A stretch of 64,000 nt of DNA from Nocardia brasiliensis NBRC 14402 (GCF_000308475.2 NZ_BAFT02000065.1:1-64000); one strand, 5' to 3'; shown: positions 1-9,601, numbered from the stretch's first letter. The notes: a model not told the origin generated them from the letters alone. Numbers and translations: made by a program.

Positions 1-1
1 C

Positions 2-2356
2 CGCGTCGGCGACCCGGCCAACGGCACCGGCGAACGTCGCAAGACCGCGGGCGGACCGCCCTCCGGCCCGCCGCCGCGGCGCAACGGCGGCTCCGGTGAC
101 GGTTCCGGCGGTGGCTCCGGCAAGCGTCCGGGGCAGAAGAAGAAATCACCGTGGCGGATCGTGCGGCGCGTCATCTACGTGCTGATCGCGATGATGATCC
201 TGATCCCCAGCGGCGTCTTCTTGATCGCGTACACGACAGTGTCGGTACCCCAGCCGCAGGATCTCAAAACCAATCAGGTGGCGACCATCCTCGCCGCCGA
301 CGGCGAGTCGGTGATCAGCAAAGTCGTTCCACCGGAAGGCAACCGGACCGACGTCACGATCGACAAGATCCCGCCGCACGTGCGGTACGCGGTGATGGCC
401 GCCGAGGACCGGGACTTCTACTCCAACCCGGGCTTCTCGATCTCCGGTTTCGCGCGCGCGGCCCGGGACAACGTGCTCGGCCGGGAGAGCGCGGGCGGTG
501 GTTCGACGATCACCCAGCAGTACGTGAAGAACGCACTGGTCGGCGACGAACGCTCGCTCACCCGCAAGATGCGCGAGCTGGTCATCTCGGCCAAGATGGC
601 GCGCCAGTGGAGCAAGGACGAGATCCTCGCCGCGTACCTGAACACCATCTACTTCGGTCGCGGCGCATACGGCATCGACGCCGCGGCCAAGGCCTACTTC
701 GGCAAGCCGGTGCAGGACCTCACGCCCGCCGAGGGCGCGGTGCTCGCCGCCACCATCCAGCAGCCGTCCGGCCTGGACCCGGAGAAGAACCCGGAGGGCG
801 CGAAGACCCGCTGGAACTACGTGCTCGACGGCATGGTCTCCGGCGGCAACCTCTCCGCCGCCGACCGGCAGGCGATGCAGTACCCGCAGGTGGTCCCGGT
901 CGCGACGACCAAGGACAAGACCCTCGACACCGGCCCGGAGGGCCTGATCAAGTCGCAGGTGCTCAAAGAGCTGACCGCGGAAGGCATCAGCGAGCAGCAG
1001 CTCAACACCGCGGGCCTGTCGATCACCACGACGATCGACCCGAAGGCGCAGAAGGCCGCGGTCGACGCGGCGCAGAAGAAGATGCAGGGCGAGCCGGAGC
1101 AGCTGCGCACCGCGGTCGTTTCGGTGGACCCGAAGACCGGCGCGGTGCGCGCGTACTACGGCGGCGAGGACGGCCAGGGCTGGGACTTCGCCAACGCGGG
1201 CCTGCAGCCGGGCTCGTCGTTCAAGGTGTTCGGTCTGGCGGCGAACCTGGAGCAGGGCGTGCCGCTGTCGCAGCTGTACGACAGCTCCCCGCTCACGGTG
1301 AACGGCATCAAGATCACCAACGTGGAAGGCGAGCAGTGCGGTATGTGCACCATCGCCGAGGCGCTGAAGCGCTCGCTGAACACCAGCTTCTACCGGATGC
1401 AGATCGATATGGGCAACGGCCCGAAGAAGATCGCGGACATGGCGCACAAGCTCGGCATCCCGGAAGCCATTCCCGGCGTGCCGAAGACGCTGACCGAACC
1501 GGACGGCTCCGGCCCGAACAACGGCATCGTGCTCGGCCAGTACCAGGTGCGCGCGCTCGACATGGCTTCGGCCTACGCCACTTTGGCCGCGTCGGGCACC
1601 TATCACAAGCCGCACTTCGTGCAGAAGGTCGTCACCGCCGACGGTCAGGTGCTGCTCGATCGCGGTGAGGTCGCGGGCGAACCGCGCGTCTCGGCCGCGG
1701 TGGCCGACAACGTCACCGCCGCGATGAAGCCGATCGCGGCCTGGTCGCGCAACCACAACCTGGCCGGTGGCCGGGAGTCGGCCAGCAAGACCGGTACCGC
1801 CCAGCTCGGCGACACCGGGGAGAACAAGGACGCCTGGATGGTCGGCTACACCCCGTCGCTGTCCACCGCGGTCTGGGTGGGCAGCGTGGACGATTCGCCG
1901 CTGCGCAACTACGGCGGCGGCATGATCTATGGTTCCGGCCTGCCCTCCGATATCTGGAAGGCCACGATGGACGGCGCCCTGCAGGGCACGCAGAACGAGA
2001 CCTTCCCGAAGCCCGCCCCGATCAAGGGCCAGGCGGGCGTGCCGGAGTGGTCGGCCCCGTACACCCCGCCGTCGACCACCGAGGCGCCGTCGATCCTGCC
2101 GCCGATCTACATCCCGCCGACGATCGACACCCCGTTCGGCCCGATCCCGCTGCCCGGCGGCCAGCCGCGACCGCAACAGCAGCAACAGCAGCAGCCGCGC
2201 AACGAGCAACCCGAGAAGCCGGACGCCGGTCCGCTCCCGGGCCAGCCGGTGGCTCCCTCGGACGGATCGTCGCCGACCGCCACCGGTGCGCCGCGCCCGG
2301 GCACCAACGGGCAGGGCGATACGAACGGAGCTCCCCCGACCACGCGCAGCAGGTAG
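2..2356 (+). CDS. ponA: Class A penicillin-binding protein (PonA1-like), 5' end outside window
   Basis: Bifunctional peptidoglycan synthase (glycosyltransferase plus transpeptidase) anchored in the membrane. The frame is open from the first bases of the window, so the N-terminus is missing. The first 53 codons are Gly/Pro/Lys-rich and cytoplasmic, followed by one membrane segment at about 170-235. The GT51 domain shows EDRDFY (near nt 405), GGSTITQQ and the RKMRELVIS/YLNTIYFGRGAYG block. The transpeptidase domain shows the SxxK motif in SSFKVF (nt ~1211), SxN in SLNTSF (~1373) and KTGT (~1788). The C-terminal tail (nt ~2040 on) is rich in Pro and Gln, as in mycobacterial PonA1. The next gene, for a GT87-like protein, starts 28 nt downstream, which matches the ponA1-Rv0051 order of mycobacteria. 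The family assignment is secure. A GTG at 161 could be mistaken for the start, but the coding frame clearly continues upstream. Confidence 0.95.
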   Translation, partial: RVGDPANGTGERRKTAGGPPSGPPPRRNGGSGDGSGGGSGKRPGQKKKSPWRIVRRVIYVLIAMMILIPSGVFLIAYTTVSVPQPQDLKTNQVATILAADGESVISKVVPPEGNRTDVTIDKIPPHVRYAVMAAEDRDFYSNPGFSISGFARAARDNVLGRESAGGGSTITQQYVKNALVGDERSLTRKMRELVISAKMARQWSKDEILAAYLNTIYFGRGAYGIDAAAKAYFGKPVQDLTPAEGAVLAATIQQPSGLDPEKNPEGAKTRWNYVLDGMVSGGNLSAADRQAMQYPQVVPVATTKDKTLDTGPEGLIKSQVLKELTAEGISEQQLNTAGLSITTTIDPKAQKAAVDAAQKKMQGEPEQLRTAVVSVDPKTGAVRAYYGGEDGQGWDFANAGLQPGSSFKVFGLAANLEQGVPLSQLYDSSPLTVNGIKITNVEGEQCGMCTIAEALKRSLNTSFYRMQIDMGNGPKKIADMAHKLGIPEAIPGVPKTLTEPDGSGPNNGIVLGQYQVRALDMASAYATLAASGTYHKPHFVQKVVTADGQVLLDRGEVAGEPRVSAAVADNVTAAMKPIAAWSRNHNLAGGRESASKTGTAQLGDTGENKDAWMVGYTPSLSTAVWVGSVDDSPLRNYGGGMIYGSGLPSDIWKATMDGALQGTQNETFPKPAPIKGQAGVPEWSAPYTPPSTTEAPSILPPIYIPPTIDTPFGPIPLPGGQPRPQQQQQQQPRNEQPEKPDAGPLPGQPVAPSDGSSPTATGAPRPGTNGQGDTNGAPPTTRSR

Positions 2357-2384
2357 GTCTGGTCGGGTGACCAGGGGGGAACAG

Positions 2385-4205
2385 GTGCGCGACGCACCCG
2401 ACGGTGATCGCCCGGTAGCCTCGGGTGCCGTGACTGATCAGCAGCTGGTGGATCAGCGGGCGAACGGGAGCGGACCGCACGCGAGTGAGGTGCCTTCCGG
2501 CACGGCGTATTACGTCGCCCCCGGCCCGCTCGCGCCGGACCTGCGCTCGGCCGACGCCCGCGATCGGCCCAGTCGCAACGACTCGCTGACCGCGCAGCTG
2601 TCCACGGTGATCGGCGGTCCGGTCGGTGAGCACGCGCTGATCGGCCGGGCCCGGTTCTGGACGCCGATGCGCGTGCTGCTGGCCTTCACGGTCGTGTTCC
2701 TGGCGTTCGGCTGGTTCGGCAAGGCGGGCTGCATCCAGCAGACCACCACCGCCGACGGCGCGCTCACCCTCGATTGGAACAACGGCCGCCAGTATGTCGC
2801 GATGTGCTATTCGGACACCGTGCCGCTGTACGGGGCCGAGCGGTTGAACGAGGGTGCGTTCCCCTACAAGAAGTTCTGGATCGAGCAGACCCCCGACGGC
2901 GGCCGCGAGACCCGGTACATGGAGTATCCGGTGCTGTCCGGTCTCTACCAGTACCTGTCGATGCGGATCGCCAAGGCCTGGGACATGACGCCGCTGCCGG
3001 GCGCGTTGCAGGTGGTGATCTACTTCAACGTCGTCGCGCTCGGCCTCGCGCTCGCCTGGCTGGTCACGGTGTGGGCGACCGCGCAACTGGCCGGGCGCCG
3101 GGTGTGGGACACGGCGCTGGTCGCCTGTTCACCGCTGGTGATCGTGCACATCTTCACCAATTTCGACGCGCTGGCAACGGCTTTGGCCGCGACCGGCCTG
3201 CTGGCCTGGGCCCGCAGGCGACCCGCACTGGCCGGATTGCTGCTCGGGCTCGGCGGCGCCGCCAAACTGTATCCGCTGCTGTTGCTCGGCCCGATCGTGC
3301 TGCTGTGCCTACGCACCGACCCGATGCAGCGCATGCCGAGCACCCAGGCCGGCCTGCGGCTGCGCGATATCGACAGCGTCGCGACCGCACTGGACTGGGT
3401 ACGCGAAACGCCCTACCGCGTGCACCTGCTCGGTGCGCGCCCGCTCGGCGCCGCGGCGGTCACCGTCACGGCCGCGCTCGGCACCTGGCTCGTGGTGAAC
3501 CTGCCGATCGCCGCGCTGTACCCCACCGGATGGCGAGAGTTCTTCCGGCTGAACACCTCCCGGCACGCCGACCCGGACTCGATCTACAACGTGATCACCT
3601 CGTTCACCGGCTGGGCCGGTTTCGACGGGCAACTCGCGCACGGCGAACCGCCGGTGATCCTGAACGCGGTATCGCTGCTCGCGTTCATCGCGGCCTGCGT
3701 GGCGATCGGCTACCTCGCGCTCACCGCGCCGCAGCGCCCCCGGCTCGCGCAGCTCTGCTTCCTGGTGGTGGCGGCGTTCCTGCTGACGAACAAAGTGTGG
3801 AGCCCGCAGTATTCGCTGTGGCTGGTGCCGCTGGCCGTGCTCGCGCTGCCGCACCGCCGCATCCTGCTCGCCTGGATGACCATCGACGCCCTGGTCTGGG
3901 CGCCACGCATGTTCTACTACCTCGGCCTGGACAAGAAGGGCCTGCCCGAGCAGTGGTTCACCGGCACCGTCGTGCTGCGTGACCTCGCGGTGATCGCCTT
4001 GTGCGCCTTGATCGTTCGGCAGATCTATCGCCCCGGCGAAGACCTGGTGCGCCGCGACTACGTGGACGACCCGATCGGCGGCATCGTCGACCGTGCGCCC
4101 GATCCGCTGCTGCCGTGGCTGCCCGAGGTACTGCGCCCCCGGGTGGCGCCCACCCGCGCATGGCAGCCGCAGGTGGACGCGTCCGCTCAGTGGGTGCGCA
4201 GGTAG
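2385..4205 (+). CDS. GT87-like polytopic membrane mannosyltransferase (Rv0051-like)
   Basis: 606-aa integral membrane protein with a hydrophilic N-terminus of about 90 residues and then around ten hydrophobic segments. It resembles the DUF2029/GT87 polyprenol-phosphate-mannose-dependent transferases (PimE relatives) and holds the position of mycobacterial Rv0051 next to ponA1. The first membrane segment begins near nt 2670. The adjoining periplasmic loop carries a CYSDT...YGAERLNEGAFPY block that is shared with the second family member at 28472-29869. The GTG at 2385 was chosen because AGGGGGG lies 5 nt upstream; GTGs at 2367 and 2430 are alternatives. Its 3' end overlaps the convergent TerD-family gene by 19 nt. 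The glycan substrate is unknown. A role in mannosylating an envelope lipid or protein is inferred from the family. Confidence 0.8.
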   Translation: MRDAPDGDRPVASGAVTDQQLVDQRANGSGPHASEVPSGTAYYVAPGPLAPDLRSADARDRPSRNDSLTAQLSTVIGGPVGEHALIGRARFWTPMRVLLAFTVVFLAFGWFGKAGCIQQTTTADGALTLDWNNGRQYVAMCYSDTVPLYGAERLNEGAFPYKKFWIEQTPDGGRETRYMEYPVLSGLYQYLSMRIAKAWDMTPLPGALQVVIYFNVVALGLALAWLVTVWATAQLAGRRVWDTALVACSPLVIVHIFTNFDALATALAATGLLAWARRRPALAGLLLGLGGAAKLYPLLLLGPIVLLCLRTDPMQRMPSTQAGLRLRDIDSVATALDWVRETPYRVHLLGARPLGAAAVTVTAALGTWLVVNLPIAALYPTGWREFFRLNTSRHADPDSIYNVITSFTGWAGFDGQLAHGEPPVILNAVSLLAFIAACVAIGYLALTAPQRPRLAQLCFLVVAAFLLTNKVWSPQYSLWLVPLAVLALPHRRILLAWMTIDALVWAPRMFYYLGLDKKGLPEQWFTGTVVLRDLAVIALCALIVRQIYRPGEDLVRRDYVDDPIGGIVDRAPDPLLPWLPEVLRPRVAPTRAWQPQVDASAQWVRR

Positions 4206-5815
4206 CGCGCCAGCCGCTCCGGTTCCTGGATGAGCAGATCCAGATCGAGCTGCCACGGGCTGCCGGTCCACGGATCGAACAGCGGCGTCCCGGCCACGGT
4301 CGGCAGGTGCCGGCACGACTGCGAGAGCATCGCGACCGTGGTGTCGGTGGAGTCGGATTCGTCGCTGCCGACGATCACCGTGGACAACCCGATCAGGTCG
4401 CCGCGCATGATCAGCGAGCCGATCCGTTGCGCGTCCGAACTCTGGTAACCGTGCGGGAAGTCGGCCGCGATCAGGATCCGGTGTTCGCTCGGCGGGCCGG
4501 CCATACCGCTGGTGAACGCGAGCTCGGCCAGTTCGGCGGCCTGGACCAGTTCCTGTAGCCGCGCGGAGATCTCCGTGTGGTCGGTGATCGGCGGGCCGTT
4601 CAGCACCGGTGCGAGCGGCTCGGTGAAGCTGGTGAAGGCGCCGGTCAGATCGATGATGTCGACCACGGTACGCCGCTCCGGCGCCGCGGTGAGCAGCCGG
4701 GCGAGCAGCGCGCCGACCACCGGCGCGACCGCCTGCGACGACTCGGTGTCGATCCACAGCGGCCGATTCAGCGGCACCGGAACGCAATACGGCACCCGCA
4801 GCGAACCGCGTTCTTGCGCGTACAGCTCGCCGAGCCGGATGCCGTCGCTGGGCGCCACCGGCTTGTCCCACGCCGGTGCGTCCCAGGACGCCAGCGCGGG
4901 CGGCAACATCAGGTCGGCATCGGCGAGCTCGCGGATGAGCTGTTCGCTGTCGCGCTGATGATTTCGTTCGGCGGTGGCGATCAAGTCGTCGTTGCGCTGC
5001 TGGGCGGCGCGGCGCGCCGCGTCGGCGGCCGGAGTGTTCCTGGTCGCGGGATCCGAGACAGCGGCGGACAATTCGTGATCGAGCCGTTTGGCCGCGTAGT
5101 CTCGCGCGGAGACCAACGCCGCGGCCGACCGCGCAGCGTCCTCGAAGATCATCCACAGCCGTTCCAGGCCGTGTCCGACCTCCGTCGGTGTGGCGGTGAC
5201 CGAGCGCACCTCGCTCGCCATCGGCCCGGCCATGGTGTGCGCGACCGGGCCGGAGCGGGATACGTCCGCCGGCTGGGGCACGCCGCCGGTCTGCGCGGCC
5301 GAACCGGTCTGCGCGGCCGGGTCGGCGGGCTCGTCCTCGACGTCGACGCCGTGCGCGGTCAGCAGCACCGCGAGCCCGCCCGCATACCCCTGGCCGACCG
5401 CGCGCAACCGCCACTCGGGCCCGCGCCGGTACACCTCCAGGCAGATCAGCGCCGCCTCACCGGCCGCCGGGGTCACCACGAATTCCGCTGCCGCCGAACC
5501 ATTCTCGGACAGCGTCGCGGTCACCGCGCCGAGCCCGCCCGGCCGCGCGGGGACCGCCGGGTCGGCGCTGACCACCAGCAGCACCGCCTTGGCGTCGGCG
5601 CGGACCTCGGCGAGCGTGACGGTCACCTCCGCCTCGGTCAGCGCCACACCCGCGGTGCCGGGCTGGTTGTAGAAGACGAAATCGTCCGAGGAGAACACCT
5701 TCAGGTTCTCGGCCACCACCAGCGCCGAAACATCCAGTGCCGCTTCGGCGTGCGCGCCGAACCGGACGATATCGCCGGTCAGCGGCATGTTCTGACCGGC
5801 TTTGAGTTGAATCAC
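4187..5815 (-). CDS. TerD-domain protein fused to an FtsK-like C-terminal domain without a P-loop
   Basis: 542-aa protein. Residues 1-180 form a TerD/TerE-type domain: VIQLKAGQNMPL start, SSDDFVFYNQP, then EVYRRGPEWRLRAVGQGYAGG. After a short linker comes a helical Ala/Arg-rich segment (about 240-340). The C-terminal part of about 180 residues opens with VPVPLNRPLWIDTESS and continues through a predicted alpha/beta core (VVDIIDLTGAFTSF, HRILIAADFPHG). This resembles the RecA/FtsK-like domains found in Ter-linked actinobacterial proteins, but no GxxxxGK[ST] is visible. The in-frame GTG at 5815 starts the TerD domain exactly and lies 31 nt after the upstream double-TerD gene, so the two are probably co-transcribed. 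TerD domains of this type usually bind calcium. The C-terminal assignment is tentative. Confidence 0.75.
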   Translation of the reverse strand: MIQLKAGQNMPLTGDIVRFGAHAEAALDVSALVVAENLKVFSSDDFVFYNQPGTAGVALTEAEVTVTLAEVRADAKAVLLVVSADPAVPARPGGLGAVTATLSENGSAAAEFVVTPAAGEAALICLEVYRRGPEWRLRAVGQGYAGGLAVLLTAHGVDVEDEPADPAAQTGSAAQTGGVPQPADVSRSGPVAHTMAGPMASEVRSVTATPTEVGHGLERLWMIFEDAARSAAALVSARDYAAKRLDHELSAAVSDPATRNTPAADAARRAAQQRNDDLIATAERNHQRDSEQLIRELADADLMLPPALASWDAPAWDKPVAPSDGIRLGELYAQERGSLRVPYCVPVPLNRPLWIDTESSQAVAPVVGALLARLLTAAPERRTVVDIIDLTGAFTSFTEPLAPVLNGPPITDHTEISARLQELVQAAELAELAFTSGMAGPPSEHRILIAADFPHGYQSSDAQRIGSLIMRGDLIGLSTVIVGSDESDSTDTTVAMLSQSCRHLPTVAGTPLFDPWTGSPWQLDLDLLIQEPERLARYLRTH

Positions 5816-5846
5816 GTTGTCTGCCTTGCTGTCCGCGCTGCCGAAC

Positions 5847-7295
5847 TCAACCGTGCTGCAGGAACCGGCCGAGGTGCGGCATCGCCTCGCCCGGATGCTT
5901 GGCCGCGAAGCCTTCACCGAGCGCCTGCATCTTCCAGTCGTTGCCGACCCGGAAGACCTTGGCCATCGCCATCGCGGTGAACGGCATCCCGCCCGCCATC
6001 GTGTACCGGGCCAATTCGGCGTTGTTGGAGCCGTCGACCAAGCGGCAGAAGGCATTCTGGATCTGCTCGAAGGTGTGGCCCTTGTACGAGGTCACGATGA
6101 ACACCAGCGTGCTCACGTGCGCCGGGATGCGGGTGAGGTCGACCAGGATCACCTCGTCGTCGCCCTCGCCCTCACCGGTGAGGTTGTCGCCTTGGTGCCG
6201 GATCGAGCCGTCCTTGGAGGTCAGCTGCCCGTAGTAGGCGACGTCCACCGGGTTCGTATCGGCGAACAACACCACCGACGCGTCGAGGTCGACGTCCACG
6301 GTGCGGTTGCCGAACATGCCGCGGCTCTTCACCGGATCCCAGCCGAGGCCCATCTTGACGAAGGTCAGGGCGGTGCCGCCCTCCTTGCGCAGGGTGACCC
6401 GCTGGCCCTTGGTCAGGCTGACCGGGCGGTCCTTGCTGAGGCTGACCTCGGCCGGCGGCTGCTGCGGGGGCGGCGCGACCGGTTGCCCCGGCTGCTGGAA
6501 GCCCTGTGGCTGGCCCGGCGGCGGGTACTGACCACCCGGACCGGGCGGCGGCGGGTAGCCGGGCCCCGGCGGCGGGTAACCCGGGCCGGGCGGCGGGTAG
6601 CCGCCCTGCGCGAACTGCGGGTCCTGCTGCGTCGGGTACGCGGGTGTGGTGGGCGGCGGGTAGTTCGGCTGCTGCTGCGGGGGCGGCGGCTGCGTCGGGT
6701 ACGCGGGCGGCGGAGGCGGCGGCGGGGCGGCCTGGGCTGCGGGCTGCGACGGCGAATCGTCGACCGTCACGCCGTGGTCGGTGACCAGCGCGGCGAAACC
6801 GCCCGCGTAGCCCTGGCCGACGGCACGCACCTTCCAGCTGCCCTGCCTGCGGTAGAGCTCGAGCGCGATCACGATCGACTCGCTGCTCAATCCGTCGATC
6901 TGGTACTCGTACAACCGATTACCGGCCGAGTCCGACACGATCGCGGTCGGCGCGGGGAACCGGCCGAAGTTGCTGTTCGCGTCGTCCAGCGTGATCACCG
7001 CGCGGATCTGATCGATGTCCGGCGGCACCGAGTTCAACGACACCGCGAGCGAGGCGGGCTGTCCGGCCGGCGCGGGCTGCAGGTTCACCCCGGGGCCGCT
7101 CGGCTGGTTGAAGAAGACGAAGTCCGCGTCGGAGCGGACCTTGCCCGTTTCGGTGACCAGCAGCGCGGACAGATCCGCCGGCGCCGTGAGCTGGATGGAC
7201 ACCACCACGTCGTTCGTGGCCAACGGACCGTTTTGGCCCTTGGCGAGTGTTGCGGACAAGTTCGACCCTTCGCTTGTCGGTGCGTTCGATGCCAC
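5847..7295 (-). CDS. Double TerD-domain protein with proline-rich linker
   Basis: 482-aa protein with two TerD domains. The N-terminal copy (about 1-185) is divergent: DADFVFFNQPSGPG and LELYRRQGSWKVRAVGQGYAGG. The linker (about 190-300) is almost entirely Pro, Gly, Gln and Tyr, with repeated GYPPPGP units. The C-terminal copy (about 305-480) is canonical: VSLTKGQRVTLRK, DVDLDASVVLF and the acidic calcium-site motif GDNLTGEGEGDDE. The GTG start at 7295 is followed by MASNAPTSEGS. A divergent AIM24 gene begins 206 nt away, so the intergenic region probably carries promoters for both directions. The protein probably acts in the cytoplasm, in the Ter stress response to oxyanions, oxidants or phage. 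The Pro/Tyr-rich linker suggests a flexible scaffold. Confidence 0.85.
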   Translation of the reverse strand: MASNAPTSEGSNLSATLAKGQNGPLATNDVVVSIQLTAPADLSALLVTETGKVRSDADFVFFNQPSGPGVNLQPAPAGQPASLAVSLNSVPPDIDQIRAVITLDDANSNFGRFPAPTAIVSDSAGNRLYEYQIDGLSSESIVIALELYRRQGSWKVRAVGQGYAGGFAALVTDHGVTVDDSPSQPAAQAAPPPPPPPAYPTQPPPPQQQPNYPPPTTPAYPTQQDPQFAQGGYPPPGPGYPPPGPGYPPPPGPGGQYPPPGQPQGFQQPGQPVAPPPQQPPAEVSLSKDRPVSLTKGQRVTLRKEGGTALTFVKMGLGWDPVKSRGMFGNRTVDVDLDASVVLFADTNPVDVAYYGQLTSKDGSIRHQGDNLTGEGEGDDEVILVDLTRIPAHVSTLVFIVTSYKGHTFEQIQNAFCRLVDGSNNAELARYTMAGGMPFTAMAMAKVFRVGNDWKMQALGEGFAAKHPGEAMPHLGRFLQHG

Positions 7296-7501
7296 TCTAC
7301 GAGAAACGTGCGGGACACGGTTCAGGTAAACGCCGCCCCGGCCCCGTCAGTTCTGCGGGCATACCGCCTGCATTCACCCCGGATGGACCGGATCTGTGGA
7401 TAGAATCCGTCGCGCTGCGCCTATCAAGGTGACGAAACGCGGGCGGAATGTGGCGCGATTACCCCATATTCACTGACAAGAACAGCAGGGCAGACACCCA
7501 C

Positions 7502-8125
7502 ATGGCGCAACTTTTCGAACAATCCAAGAAGGTGATCGAGGCGCACCTGGCCGGAACCAGCCTCCGCGCGATATCCGGCTCGATGATCGCCTACGAGGGC
7601 AACGTGCAGTTCAAAGCGGCCGGTTTCGGCGGCGGCGACGGCGTGATCGCCGGACTCAAGCGCCGGGCCACCGGCGAAAAGCTCTCACTGATGGAGTGCT
7701 CCGGCAACGGGCGGGTGTTCTTCGCGGTCAACGGCCAGCACGTGACCGTGGTGAACCTGAACAACGAGACCCTTCAGGTGGAATCGCAGCAGCTGCTCGC
7801 GTTCGCCGGAAACCTGCGCACCGACGTGCGCTTCGCCGGCCTGCGGGGCGCGTCCACCGGCGCCGGCCTGTTCACCACCACGGTGACCGGTCAGGGTCAG
7901 GTCGCCCTGTTGTCGGCGGGCGGCCCGCTGATCCACCTCGAGGTGTCGCCGCAGTATCCCCTGGTGGTCGACCCCGACGCGTTCGTCGCGGCGCGCGGCA
8001 ACCTCAATCAGTCGTTCATCACCGATATTTCGTGGCGGACCGCGGTCGGCCAGGGCGCCGGCGAGACGTTCTCGCTGCGCTGGGACGGCCAGGGCGTGGT
8101 GTTGATCCAGCCGGCGGAACGGTAA
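7502..8125 (+). CDS. AIM24 family protein, first of three
   Basis: 207-aa all-beta protein of the AIM24 (TIGR00266/DUF124-like) family, which shares ancestry with the TRAP/tryptophan-RNA-binding fold. It shows the Gly-rich strand pattern of the family: SGSMIAYEGNVQFKAAG, FTTTVTGQGQVALLSAGGPLIHLEV and, at the end, GAGETFSLRWDGQGVVLIQPAE. The ATG at 7502 has AGGG about 12 nt upstream; the frame stays open to 7448, but that extension has no family character. It is followed after 10 nt by a second AIM24 gene, forming a three-gene operon divergent from the double TerD gene. AIM24 genes recur in actinobacterial Ter clusters, where their biochemical role is unknown. Confidence 0.85.
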   Translation: MAQLFEQSKKVIEAHLAGTSLRAISGSMIAYEGNVQFKAAGFGGGDGVIAGLKRRATGEKLSLMECSGNGRVFFAVNGQHVTVVNLNNETLQVESQQLLAFAGNLRTDVRFAGLRGASTGAGLFTTTVTGQGQVALLSAGGPLIHLEVSPQYPLVVDPDAFVAARGNLNQSFITDISWRTAVGQGAGETFSLRWDGQGVVLIQPAER

Positions 8126-8135
8126 GGGCGAGTAC

Positions 8136-8834
8136 ATGTTCGAGAAAGTCAACGGCAAGGTCGTCAAGGTCAACGTCGGGATGTCGGGCGGCGTGGTCGC
8201 TCGCACCGGCGCGATGCTGTTCTACACCGGCGACGTTTCCTTTGCGCCGCACCAGATTCCAGGCGGTCAGGGGATGGGCGGCGGCGGCGGGCTGATGCGC
8301 ATGGCGGGCCGCATGATGGCCGGTGAGCACGAACGCACCATGCTGGCGCAGGGCAACGGCGAGGTGCACTACGGCTATGCCGGGCTGGAGGTCCACGTGG
8401 TGCACATGCAGCCGGGCGCGACGCTGCGGGTCGAGGCCTCGCGGCTGCTGGCGAACACCGCGGGATTGCAGAGTTCGATTGTCTCCGTGATGAGTTCGGG
8501 CGGAGGCGGTGGTGGCGGCGGACTCATGGGCGCGCTGCGCGGCGCCGCCTCGGGTGCGCTCACCGGCCAGGGCATGTTCACCACCCAGCTCTCCGGGCAG
8601 GGCTCGGCGGTGCTGCTGGCCCACGGCGGCTTCCTGGAATTGCAAGTGGGCGGGCCGAATCCGATCGTGGTCGATCCGCAGGCCTTCGTCGCCGCGTACG
8701 GCAATGTGCAAACCGAGCTGAAGACGGCACTCAGCTGGCGCGACGCGGTCGGCCGCGGCGCGGGCGAGGCGATGCAGTTGCACTGCGTCGGACAGGGTGT
8801 GGTGTACGTGCAGGCCTCCGAAGAGAAGTTGTGA
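8136..8834 (+). CDS. AIM24 family protein, second of three
   Basis: 232-aa AIM24-family beta protein, paralogous to its neighbours. It has an N-terminal VKVNVGMSGGVVARTGAMLFYTG strand pair, two Gly/Met-rich insertions (GQGMGGGGGLMRM and SSGGGGGGGGLMG) that the first copy lacks, and a C-terminal GRGAGEAMQLHCVGQGVVYVQ. The start at ATG 8136 has the sequence AAGGGCGAG just upstream. It begins 10 nt after the first AIM24 stop, and its TGA overlaps a possible GTG start of the third copy, so the three are very probably translated from one message. Function is unknown; the two Gly loops may be membrane- or partner-contacting insertions. Confidence 0.83.
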   Translation: MFEKVNGKVVKVNVGMSGGVVARTGAMLFYTGDVSFAPHQIPGGQGMGGGGGLMRMAGRMMAGEHERTMLAQGNGEVHYGYAGLEVHVVHMQPGATLRVEASRLLANTAGLQSSIVSVMSSGGGGGGGGLMGALRGAASGALTGQGMFTTQLSGQGSAVLLAHGGFLELQVGGPNPIVVDPQAFVAAYGNVQTELKTALSWRDAVGRGAGEAMQLHCVGQGVVYVQASEEKL

Positions 8835-8836
8835 CC

Positions 8837-9601
8837 ATGGCTGACATCTTGAACCCGATGAATCTCGGGGACAGCGACAACATTCCGGGCAACAGCTACG
8901 CGTACTGCATCGACCTGAACAAGCCCTGGTTCATGCGCAAGGGCGCGATGATCGCCTACTACGGCGACATGCGCTTCCAGACGCTCACCCACGGCCTGCA
9001 GGGCGGGCTGCTGCACATGGTGTCGCAGCAGTTCTCCGCGCCGCTGTTCACCGGCGACTACGTCGTCGCCGAGGGCCACGGCAAGCTGATCATCGGCGAC
9101 CGCGGCTACGACATCAATTCCTACGACCTCGAGGACAACGGCAACCTCACCATCCGCGCCGCCAACCTGCTGGCGTTCGAGCCCGGCCTGTCGCTGAACC
9201 AGTCCATCGTGCCCGGCTTCCTCACGTTGATCGGCACCGGCAAGTTCCTCGCCTCCTCCAACGGTCCGGTCATGTTCGCCGAGCCGCCGTTGCGGGTCGA
9301 CCCGGAATCCCTGGTCGGCTGGGCCGACTGCCCGTCCCCCAGTCATCACTACGACCAGCGCTGGATCGGCAGTTTCCTCGCCGCGGGTGCGGCCCGGTTC
9401 GGCGTCAACTCCGGTGAGGAGCGCCAGTTCGATTTCACCGGCGCGGGCACGGTGCTGATCCAATCCAGCGAGAAGGTGCTCAGCGACGAAATGCTGGTCC
9501 GCACCATCGAGGGACAGATCCAGAGCGGTATCACGCCGCCCGGCTTGCAACGGTTGCAAGCCACCATCATGCAACAACTCGGCAACCAGCAGCACTACTG
9601 A
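8837..9601 (+). CDS. AIM24 family protein, third of three
   Basis: 254-aa AIM24-family protein and the most divergent of the trio. It starts MADILNPMNLGDSDNIPGN and carries the family strands MRKGAMIAYYGDMRFQ and FLTLIGTGKFLASSNGPVMF. It ends with a helical tail (residues ~215-254, RTIEGQIQSG...IMQQLGNQQHY) that the other two copies lack. The ATG at 8837 has GAGAAG 8 nt upstream; a GTG at 8831 overlapping the previous stop is the alternative. The gene is followed by an 11-bp perfect hairpin at 9625-9660 that probably ends the operon. Confidence 0.82.
   Translation: MADILNPMNLGDSDNIPGNSYAYCIDLNKPWFMRKGAMIAYYGDMRFQTLTHGLQGGLLHMVSQQFSAPLFTGDYVVAEGHGKLIIGDRGYDINSYDLEDNGNLTIRAANLLAFEPGLSLNQSIVPGFLTLIGTGKFLASSNGPVMFAEPPLRVDPESLVGWADCPSPSHHYDQRWIGSFLAAGAARFGVNSGEERQFDFTGAGTVLIQSSEKVLSDEMLVRTIEGQIQSGITPPGLQRLQATIMQQLGNQQHY

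Noticed and set aside
146..5414. Long Arg-rich frames opposite ponA and the GT87 gene
   Set aside because: They are typical high-GC antisense shadows: Arg/His/Gly-rich, no domains, and covered by strongly supported genes.
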